A stretch of 64,000 nucleotides of DNA from Ancistrus triradiatus (lineage: Eukaryota > Chordata > Actinopteri > Siluriformes > Loricariidae): the NCBI GenBank assembly GCA_025084515.1, contig JAJAGP010000340.1, positions 1-64,000 of the forward strand. The letters are read 5' to 3'. Position 1 is the stretch's first letter. Each line of letters opens with the position of its first letter. Made by a program: the position numbers and the translations under genes. The notes under the pieces are model-generated. The model was not told the origin of the DNA. It was given only the letters and a program-made list of their open reading frames with translations, and made no database searches. Shown here one piece after another: positions 15,701-27,600 of the stretch.

Positions 15701-18700
15701 CAAAGCAATGAAAATCATCTCTCTATTGGAGAAACCTCTACGAACCTCTACCTTAAAGAACGACCATATTCAAGATGCACATTGCTTTGAGAAGAACGGA
15801 CATAATAATGGATTCTCACATGAGGGACGTGAGGACGACAGCATCCATGTAAATGGGTATGATGAATACCCGACAGACAGGCTTTGGACTGAAAGCAGAT
15901 GTGTTGTCACAACAGAGGATAGTGCGAGTCCAGACTTATGGAATTATGAAGAAAGAGGCCAGACAGAGGCTTCTTCCAAAGAAGCAATAGACAAGGATCT
16001 GTGTAGAGGAAGTAGATGGCAAAGATCTATGGAAAGTAAAGAAAGCAGAGCTAAAAGCAGCATTACAATCCAATCATCTGATCTAACTGATAAGAACGGC
16101 GAGGTTATTATACAGAGTGATTCGGTTAAGAGCAGTGCTGCTCAATCAGAGGTAAAACGAGTCGTGCCATTGAAGCCTGAGCGGTCCAAGAAGTTAAAAG
16201 GAAAACATGGAGTCAAAATACAAGACCAACGTGAAAATAATCACTTCTTTGCCACATCAGTTAATGAGTCAGAGGGAACACGATCAAAACGGGCACCACC
16301 TGGAGGAGAAGAGAAACCAACATTTAACACACAGACGAGCAGTTCTGCAGTTATGAACAAAAGAGACGGTTCCAGCTATGGCCAGAGTAAGGCAACCAGA
16401 GAAGACAACCAGCTTCCACAATTTGAAAATCGAAGACTTCTGGATGCAGCACACAGTAGAAATCAGAGACTGTCTTATGACGATGACCAGCTGTACTCTG
16501 AAGATCTTTCCCCACTGTCTGATTTCCCTTCACACTTACCATATTCTGGCTCAGAGGACATGCATCCTCATGGAAGGTTCCAGAAATCGAGAGAGATGCG
16601 TCATGAACAGTCCTCCAACGCTGACTCCGGCCACAGCCTTCTCAGGAGCTCCAGCTTAGAGTCAGCTAAAAGGAAACCATTGGTAACAACTGCTTGGCAT
16701 CTGCTTGTCACTTACCGAAACTGTAGGCATCTCATAAAGCTGCACATCCATCTTTTATAGTTTTAAGTGCTTACCTCTGTACAGCATAATCACCTGTATC
16801 TGAGGAGAGATGGGTGACATGTCCAGCTGGGCATCTAATATTAGCCACGGGCTGATATAAGTGTTATGTATTGAATTGCTGGCTGATTGGATGACGGCCC
16901 ACTTCCACTTTTCCCTTTCCCTTCTCTTCACAGCTCAACATCTGCTTGCACATTTGAGACAACCCATGGGATCTTCCATGTAATTGTCATTGCTTAAGCT
17001 TCAGGCTCACGTTCCTCTAATTGATCACTGTACCTATGGCCCTTCCTTCCAACAGCCTTTCTCTTGAACCAATTTATCTGTTAGATGGGGAATGGTTGTT
17101 GCTAGGAATCGAATGCACCATACTATTATGCAGCAATATCATTTTTTTTTGCAAATGTAAGGCCTTTTGCAAGCAAGATGTCTAGAAATGGCCAAGTAAT
17201 TGCTTTTGAGCAGTGTACAGGGCTAAAGAGTGAAAGAGCTACATGTTGAAATTATATACTGTCAGAAAAAGCAAAATGAGAACGTCATTTTAAGGGCACA
17301 CAAAGCAGCCCAGTAACTTTGAACCTCATTATAGTCATTACTGGTTAACAATTTGGAATCAGTATGTCTCTATGCCTCTACCAAGAAAAGCGAAAGACTG
17401 AGACTGATATCTTTCTATGGTGGCTTGGATTACGAAGAACAAATTGGTAACAGTACTCCTGTCTGAGCTATATGGTAGTTTTGAATAAATTGCTGTGGCG
17501 TGCCATTACAAATGGTTAGTGGAACAGGCCAGTGAAATGCTGTTGTACCATAAACTCTTCTGTATACTTTGATACCTCGGTTCTTGTCATGAATTTGTTC
17601 CAGAAGGCTTGTCGAGAACCGAAAATGACGAGTAAATTGAATTAATATGTTCCAGATCCCCAGAAAATCCACACTGTATAAGACATTACATGCTTTAACT
17701 GAGGTGCTTCCTGATTTACGATGGGGATATGTTCCGACAAATCCATCATAGGTTAAATGTATCATGAACTGAGGAGTTTAATGAGTGTTTGGTAGAGCGG
17801 AGCCTTTGATAAGTAATGATAAGTAACCTACAGTTGGCCAAAATTATTAACAAGTGTTAAAAATGTCATGTAATTTAGTGAGTAAGGGATTGAAAGTGAA
17901 AAGCAAAAGCAAAACACTTACTCTATTGGTGAACTCTGCTGCTAAGCTAACTTCAGCCTGTGTTTCACTTCGGAATCACTGAATCACTGTGTACTGAATC
18001 ATGAATCAAGTTTCGGTTGAAGCGATTTGCTGATATATACGTTATATAAGTGAGTACCGAGCAGACAACGAGAACAGAGATCAATTTTTCTAGTCAAAAT
18101 GCGTCAAGAACCAAACTTGATAAATTCCGAGGTGGTCAAGAACCGAGGTACCACTGTACTGGTACAATATATCTGATGCTTAAAAGGTACATTTTGTGCA
18201 TTGACTTGAAATAATAGAGCCTTTGGGTTTTTAATCGGTCCAGGGTCCATTATCATGTCTTGCCCTCTTGCCTGAAACCTCAGCGCTCTAACGTCTATTA
18301 TTTCATCTAACCAGGAGCCCCTTCACACCCCAGCAATTCATGCGGAACCTCAGGAGGAAGCCCAGGTGCCTCATTTCCACATTTTGTCGCTCATTTTGCA
18401 ACGCACTTGCTACATCTTGCCAGTCTATTGAGCGCTAAGGGTCCACATTTGCTATCATAACAGCATGAAATCAGTTGCATGATCTCAACATTCATGAACA
18501 CACAAAAGCAATTTGGCCTGTTGTGTCAGATGATGCAACAGTGCATGTGACTTTTGTCTCACTACATGTTTTCATGACCCAGCACCATTGAGAACTGAAA
18601 TTCAAGGGTAATCATGAAATCCCAGTATACGAGAAAAGCTTGTATCTACATGCTACAAGCCTTTTCGCTGTGTTGGAACCTTTGATAACTGTAATGATTC

Positions 18701-21700
18701 CATTACAGGATGTGTTTCATGGATTTTCACACACAAATATGACATCTGCTAGAGGAGTCAATATTTCTGCCAGCATATTCTTGTCTCAATCTTCCCTCAG
18801 AGACATGTAACACTGCTTAAAAAGAAAATGGTTCAGTGATTCCATCTTTTGAGTTTTAACTAACATCTGCATTCCCAGTAGATTTGTCTTCCTGCTTCAG
18901 TCACTACTAAATAACATCATAATTGCCTCAAAGGATTTCTGGTTTGTAGATCTACATTACGTTCATACGCAGTAAAATCCCCAGTGTTTATTCTTATAGT
19001 TTTTTCCCCTCAGTGTAATCGTTGACAGTTCACAGAATCCTCTTTATCATTCAATAATTACCAACCTGTGAGAACTAGCTTGTCTTTTCTCCAAGATATG
19101 TGAAAGCCAGCCAAAACCTCTGCTGCCCGGGGCAAAGAGTAATGTCATCCCTCACATCCAAAGAGAAGGGTTAGTTGTATATAGATGGTCTTGGCATCTT
19201 TACTACCACTTTACTGTTGTGCCACTTAGGAGCCCCCAAGTGTTTAATTAACCTTTACTATGGACATTTTCGTCCAGCTGGACATTCATACTGCAGATGT
19301 TCATTCAACCCTGTGGATTTTACTGAATAATATTCATAACATCGCTTTGGTGTATGCTGTATGTCCCATCATTGTTACTATTACAAATCCACTTTCTATG
19401 TATATGTATGCATGTTCCTTCTCTGACTTCTCGTCTTCCTCTGGTCCTTAAGCGAGAGCCTTGGGAACGGCGTCTTGGATCAGTGTCTGAGGATGACCCA
19501 GACCAAGAGGCCCTTTATCTGAAAGAGACTCACTTGGGCATCGAACGCAAATGCTCCAGCATCACCGTTAGCTCCACTTCCAGTTTAGAGGCTGAGGTGG
19601 ACTTCACTGTCCTCATGGACCTTCAGACAGGGATGGAGGAGTTCTCCAGAGGTATGTCAGAGCTGGGAGAGAAGGACTTTTCGCCCGAATTTAGTCTTTC
19701 AGACCGGCCGGCCCACCCAGCCTTCATGCTAGGGTCTGAGCCTATCATCCTTTCAGAGGAGAAACCTGCAGAAGTACTAAGGTCTATGGAAGAATCAAAG
19801 CACGTCGTAGAGAAGAAACCTGTGGACCACCGTAAGCCTGAGGTAGATTGTCCATGTGTTTCCTAGATTTGGAAGTGCATCACCACCTGATGATAGAAAG
19901 ATGCATTCATGTGTTTGATCACATCATTTATTTTCTCTTGCATCCTACAGGGCATCAAACCAAAGCATGACTTTACATGGGAATTTCAGTTCATGATTGA
20001 TACTCATTCTGTTCCATATGGTGCTGCCTTCCATAATCGAATATCAGTCTGTTCAGGTTTGGTTGCTTTAATTTCAAAAATTATGTTATGTTTGTCACAG
20101 CTTTCCATTTTTCTTTTGTTTGAATCATGCCTCATTATATTCTGCCAGTTTCTCTTAACTGACACTGATCTTCTAAATGCCCCGTAGTCTAGTTCCTGCA
20201 TACGACTTGAACCTTTGCTATTCTGCCCTTCCCTTTCAAGCCTTTTGTGCCGAAAAAAGCTCCACGGTCAGTGAAAGCCGCTCAGGCATTGAAGAAGGAG
20301 TCCGCAGAGCTTGCTAGTACTCAACCAGTAAAGCAAGATAGTTCAGATACACCACCCATACCTCCTTATTGCAGAGAGGGCAGTGATGTCATTACTTCCC
20401 AGGCTCTGAGGAAAACTGAAGTCAAGATTGAAACACAGCCAAATGGCTCTGAGGTCACCACAACCATCATGGAGATAGAAGATCAGGTATAGTCTTTTTA
20501 AACATATGAACTAACTTTAATCTACATTCCAAGCTTCAACGGAATGCATTTATTACTTTTTATGAATTCAGTAACATTTTGTCATGTCTTAGCTTGTTCA
20601 TCATGACCTTTCTGTGACAGAGAGCTGCTGAGGTGCTGGATTACCAGAATAATGTACTCCCCAGACAAAAAAATGAGTCACCTTGCGTGGTTAAGGTGGT
20701 AGGAACTTTAAGCACTTGCAGATTCATAGATGGGATTCATAGATGGGATTCATAGATTGAGAAGAGGTGGTACAGCTAAGTGAATGTCTCGTTCGATGTG
20801 ATGTGTGGAAAATGGGTCGCAAAGCAGATGTTAACGATTGGAAAAAAGGAGTGATTGCATTTGGTCGTGCCAAAGGCCATAGTGTGAAGGACATAGCTGA
20901 ATTTGCAGGTGTATCATTTACATTTACAGCATTTAGCACACGCCCTTATCCAGAGCGACTTACAGTTGATACAGTCTTACAATCCAAGCAATTGTGGGTT
21001 AAGGGTCTTGCTCAAGGACCCAACGGTGGCAGCTTGGCAGAGGTGGGATTTGAACCCTGGACCTTCTGGTCCATAGTCCAGTAAAGCAAGATGCTATGCT
21101 ACCACAGTGGATCGATGCATATGGTCATACAGGTCTACCAGCAGTGGCAAAAATCCCAGTCTACAGGAAATTCTCGTGAGATTCATGGAGGTATTACAAT
21201 CTTATTAGATACGTTTCAGTCACAGGTGACTAATTTTTTTTTGTCCGGTGAGTATACTTTTTTAAATAAAAAACTATTCATTTAATTAGGTACATTTATT
21301 AGAAACAGGACATGCCAACCATTATCTCACGTGTTTACACAAAGTATCTGCTGTCTTATGGAAGCATATAAGTACAAAAAGTATTATGAAAACGTAACAT
21401 GCCAAACCACAATATATAAATTTCCCACTCATACATGCAAATTCACATTCAATAATTCCATTTACATTTTCAGGTGGAAGGCTGTGAAAATGAAAATGCA
21501 GTCAGGGCAATGCATTTTTACAGCCATTTTTCTACAGCAGAAATGCAGTAGGGCAAGATTATATTGGTAAGATGGTTTTGAAAAGCAGAGGTGCGCTGTT
21601 TCCACTTTAATGCTTGAATTTTTATGTCTTTCTAGTGTGGGGGTGAGTTTAATAATTACATTTCAAACAGCATTGTTATTGAGTGCAAATGCATATTAGG

Positions 21701-22439
21701 TGAATAACATTTTAACTATATTTTGCTACCATCATTGCATAATCACATCTGAAACATATTAATCCAATTTGGGAAATACATTTTAGTTTAAATAACAATA
21801 CTCATAAAGCTTCCAAATCACTGTGTAAATTCAGTATCAATAGTAGTGTACCAAACGGCAAGTGTAAAAGGAATTACTGAATGAGAATTTTCATTTTGAG
21901 TCCAAACTTGCATGTATGGGAAATTTAAATTCAAACTTAGGAATGCATTGCTATTTGGCATATAACATTGTCATTTTAAATTTGGCACTGATATATACGT
22001 CCAAAACCATCCATATGTGTTTCACAGTAATAAGCAAAGCCATGTACGGAAGTCCCCAAAATCATTCGCAAATCTCACTAATCCTGTTCCCTATAGACTA
22101 ATAGTTCTCTCTATAGTATGGCGACTGTTAGGGTATTACGATTTAGGGTCACAGCACATAACTGCAAATGCCTCACATGGTAAAGCAGCGAAAATGAACT
22201 TAAACTTGAAAATCATTATTTCTATTTACATATAATGTTAATGTGTTAGAAACATGTAAATTTTAATAGCCCTAGTATAAGTGTGTCTGTGATACTACAG
22301 TCAGTATGCTTGAGGTGATTTCATTCTCTACTGCTATAGGATCATGGCATGAGTGGTCTGCGAGAAGGCTCCTTCACAATGGCTGAGAGAATCTCACCTG
22401 TAAGGATTTCATTTTGCTTTAAATCAATAGTCACTATAC

Positions 22440-22505
<66 letters not shown>

Positions 22506-24509
22506 ATATATATATATATACAGTGGGGCAAAAAAGTATTTAGTCAGCCACTGATTGTGCAAGTTCTCCTACATAGAAAGATGAGAGAGGTCTATAATTT
22601 TCATCATAGGCACACTTCAACTATGAGAGACAAAAGGAGAAATAAAAATCCAGGAAATCACATTGTAGGATTTTTAAATAATTTAATTGTAAATTATGGT
22701 GGAAAATAAGTATTTGGTCATCCACAAACAAGCAGGATTTCTGGCTCTCACAGACCTGTAACTTCATCTTTAAGAAGCTCTTCTGTTCTCCTCTCATTAC
22801 CTGTATTAATGGCACCTGTTTGACCTCATTTTCTGTATAAAAGACACCTGTCCACAGCCTCAAACAGTCAGACTCCAAACTCAAACATGGCCAAGACCAA
22901 AGAGCAGTCCAAGGACACCAGAAATAAAATTGTAGACCTGCACCAGGCTGGGAAGAGTGAATCTGCAATAGGCAAGCAGGTTGGTGTGAATAAATCAACT
23001 ATGGGAGCAATTGGAAGAAAATGGAAGACATACAAGACAATTGATATTCTCCCTCGATCTGGGGCCCCATGCAAGATCTCATCAAAATAATCATGAGAAC
23101 GGTGAGCAAAAATTCCAGAACTACACAGAGGGACCTGATGAATGACCTGCAGAGAACTGGGACCAAAGTAAAAAAGGCTGCCATCAGTAACACACTACGC
23201 TGAGAGGGACTCAGATCCTGCAGTGCCAGACGTGTCCCCCTGTTTAAGCCAGTACATGTCCAGGCCCATCTGAAGTTTGCCAGAGAGCATATGGATGATC
23301 CAGAGGAGGATTGGGAGAATATCATGTGGTCAGATGAAACCAAAATAGAACTTTTTGATAAAAAGTCAACTTGTCGTGTTTGGAGGAAGAAGAATTCTGA
23401 GTTGCGCCATACGTACTGTGAAGCATGGGGGTGGAAACGTCATGCTTTGGGGCTGTTTTTCTGCAAAGGGGACAGTCAAGTCAAGTCAAGTCAGATTTAT
23501 TTATATAGCGCTTTTTACAATGGAGCATTGTCTCAAAGCAACTTCACAAGTTTAGATTATCTCCTAATAACTACGTCCAATCCCAAGTACAGACAGGGAC
23601 GACTGGTCCGTGTTAAGGGAAGAATGAACAGGGCCATGTATCGTGAGATTTTAAGCCAAAAACCTCCTTTCATCAGTGAGACCATTGAAGATGGATCGTG
23701 GCTGGGTCTTCCAGCATGACAGTGATCCCAAACAACACTGCTCGGGCAATGAAGCAGTGGCTCCGTAAAAAGCATTTTCAAGGTCCTGGAGTGGCCTAGC
23801 CAGTCTCCAGACCTCAAACCCCATAGAAAATCTTTGGAGGGAGCTGAAAAGACCGTGTTGCCCAGCGACAGCCCCCAAAACATCACTCCTCTAGAGGAGA
23901 TCTGCATGGAGGAATGGGCCAAAATACCAACTACAGTGTGTGCAAACCTGGGTGAAGACCTCTGTCATTGCCCAAGTATTGAGTTGAACTTTTGTTCTTG
24001 ACCAAATACTTATTTTCCACCATAATGTACAATTGAATTCTTTAAAAGTGATTTCTTGGATTTTTCTCATTTTCTCCCATAGTTGAAGTGTACCTATGAT
24101 AAAAATTACAGACCTTTCTTATATGCATATATGACTTTGTAAGTCTAGTTACATACTTTTGTTAGTCCCCTTTCACTTTTTCTGTAATACCACAGAGCAG
24201 GTATTATTTGGTTTGTGGTGGTATGAGTAGATCAGACAAATCAGAGCTGCTGGAGTTTTTAAACACTGTGCTCACGCACTTCCCACTCTATTAGACATAT
24301 CTACAGTCACGTGCTAACTCGCTGGCTTGGTGGGTAGCGCCGGCACCCTCACAGAAAGAAGGTCCTGGGTTCAGTCCCAGGGTGGAGCGGCTTGGGTCCT
24401 TTCTGTGTGGAGTGTGCAATATAGTATCCGTGTATGTATGTATGTATATATGTATGTATGAATGTATGTGTGATTATATATATATGTGTGTATATGTATC
24501 TGTGTGTTG

Positions 24510-24552
<43 letters not shown>

Positions 24553-24619
24553 GTATATGTGTGTATTGTGTGTATATGGGTTGTATATATCTATATATAT
24601 ATATATATATATATATCTT

Positions 24620-24651
<32 letters not shown>

Positions 24652-27600
24652 CATTATATATTACATATGACAACCTTGTGTTTGTTGCTGAAATGGCCAC
24701 TGATGCTGATAGCGACGTTAAATAAACCATAAAAAACAAACAACCTTGTTTGTCCACCTACAGGTTATAAAGTCAGAGACAGTAGCTCATCTGTTGTTTT
24801 TGCACAGTTTGTTTTAGTCATCCTCTAATCCTTCACAAGTGCCCACAGGAAGCTGCCCACAGGATGCTGTTGGCAGAATATTTTTGGTTGGTGAACTATT
24901 TTCAGTCCAGCAGCTACACTGGTTTTCACCAACTCAGGCAGCACACTCTGTCTTATCCACTCCTTCCAACACAACACACACTAACACACCACCGCCACAT
25001 CAGTGTCACTAGTGTGCTAAGAATGATCCTCCACCCAAATAGTACCTGATCTCTGGGGGTCCTGACGATTAGAGAACTGAGTAAAGGGGACAAACTATGT
25101 AGAGACACAGATGGACTACAGTCTGTAATTGTAAAACTACAAAGTGCATCGATGTGGTAAGTGAAGCTTGAAAATAGACAATGGGTGTAGAAACAAGGAG
25201 GTGGTATGTATTTAAATCTATAATCAGTATGCTTTTATGGCTTTTCTTCTCAAACGCAAAATCCTTTACAGACTTCATTATAAGTATTCGCTGAATCTGA
25301 TTTATTGAGTTAGATTATTTTCTCAATGTACATTCTATTAAAAAGACGTGGCTTTTTTACATTTGTAACTGCAGTAGCTATTCTTTACTACAGCTCCATC
25401 AACCCGTATAGAAACAATGTGCCTGAAAAAGAGACTTATTAGATAACTGTATTCACTTATTTTTAATGACCAGTGAAACCATTTTGATAATGACAAGGTC
25501 TAATGCACATCATGCTCAAGCTCTTACCCAAGCACTTGGCTGACCTTCACATTCTTCCCTGGTTATAGTTCCTTTCAGTGTACTGTGCCCTCAATTGCTG
25601 GAATGTCACAGCCAGCCGTCTTCTTCTGTGACAAGTTCAAAACCACGTTCGGCTCCTGAATGACCAGGATGTGCTCAGTGAAATGAAAATGATTTTTCAG
25701 CCTTGTCTGGTTTGCAAGACTGGCAATAGATTGTATTCAATTAATCTCACCATCTAAAAATCTATGGCTATGCAAAAAAGTAGATAAAATTAAAATTAAC
25801 ATTTTCCTACTATTTCTTCCCTTCATGTAGCTGATTTTTATTTTTTACCTGCATGTACAGTAGTGTGCAAAAGTGGAAGGCCGCCATTAGATTTGTTGTT
25901 GTAGCAATGGTATGTAACGTATTATCAATGATTGGACACATATATTTCAAACTTGGATTCGTCACTCCATAATACTCTTTCCCACTGATCTGATCTCCAT
26001 TCCAGTCTTTGTGAGCTTTAGCATATCTTAGCTGTAGTACAGTGGTGCTTGAAAGTTTGTGAACCCTTTAGAATTTTCAATATTTCTGCATAAATATGAC
26101 CTAAAACATCATCAGATTTTCACACAAGCCTAAATGTAGATAAAGAGAACTCAGTTAAACAAATGTATACAAAAATATTATATTTGGTCATTTATTTATT
26201 GAGGAAAATGATCCAATATTACACATTAGCAAAAGTATGTGAACCTCTAGGATTAGCAGTTAATTTGAGGGTGAAAATTAGAAGCAGGTGTTTTCAGTCA
26301 ATGGGAGACAATCAGGTGTGAGTGGGCACCCTGTTTTATTTAAAGAACAGGGATCTATCAAAGTCTGCTCTTCAGAACATGTTTGCGTGTTTGTGGAAAT
26401 GTATCATGGCACGAACAAAGGAGATTTCTGAGGAGGGAGCTTAGAAAAAGAGTTGTTGATGCTCATCAGGCTAGAAAAGGTTACAAAACCCATCTCTAAA
26501 GAGTTTGGACTCCACCAATCCACAGTCAGACAGATTGTGTACAAATGGAGGAAGTTCAACAGACCATTGTTACCCTCCCCAGGAGTGGTCGACCAACAAA
26601 GATCACTCCAAGAGCAAGGCCTGTAATAGTTGGTGCAAGTCACAAAGGACCCCAGGGTAACTTCTAAGCAACTGAAGGCGCCTCTCACATTGGCTAATGC
26701 TAATGTTCATGAGTCCACCATCAGAAGAACACTGAACAACAAAATGGTGTGCAGGGTTTGCAAGGAGAAAGCCACTGCTCTCCAAAAAGAACATTGCTGC
26801 TCGTCTGCAGTTTGCTAAAATCATCCACTATTGAACGAGACCAGAAGAACTTTTTGGTTTAAAAGAAAAGCGTTATGTTTGGAGAAAGGAAAAACACTGC
26901 ATTCCAGCATAAGAACCTATTCCCATCTGTGCAACATGGTGGTGGTAGTATCATGGTTTGGGCTGTTTTTCTGCACCAGATACTAAAAGGTCACATACTT
27001 TTGCCACCTCTCTAATATGTAATATTGGATCATTTTCACACTAAATACTTGCCAAGTAACCAAGTTTGCTCTTTTTCTGATTTGTTCCATTCTAATAAAG
27101 AGACAGAAATAATCATATACGGTTATTATACCCATTGCTAAAGCAGTGGTATATCTAATCCAATTGTGGCCTAAGACCTTTGCCCAGTACTAAATATGCT
27201 GCACTGTGACCTTGTATATGTTGTCCGTATTATACAGGTGAGCTTTGGATCTTTAGCAAGAGAAGGTTCTGGCTCTCCTCTATTTGTAACAGAGAACGTA
27301 ACCTCAGCCACCACAACACACGTTACCAAAGTAAGTATATACAATATAACAACTTGTGTCCTATACTAAAACTTGGTAAAGCTGTTTTTTTTCAGACTTA
27401 GTTGTGTGTCTACTTTCTATAGACAGTGAAAGAGGATACTCCGAGACTCGAATTGAGAAGAGGAGTTTATCATTACTGGAGATGATGATGTTGATCAAGA
27501 TCAGGTGAACAAAAAGCGCATAAGATATAGAACATGATTAAACATCTGTCTGCATATACACTACTGCATTCGAGATTTGTCTTTTCCCTGACTTAAGTAT

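Noticed and set aside
19096..19169. Candidate epb41l1 exon ([14 protein letters not shown]...)
   Set aside because: It has a fair acceptor, but at 74 nt it would break the frame with the secure exon at 19,453.
19951..20020. Candidate exon starting [13 protein letters not shown] after an excellent acceptor
   Set aside because: The only donor gives 70 nt, which does not keep frame with 20,241; it is unlike known 4.1N sequence.
24349..24757. Long ORFs rich in YIYI, HTHT or VCVC
   Set aside because: Translation of a compound microsatellite; similar artefacts occur at 22,443 and 50,602.
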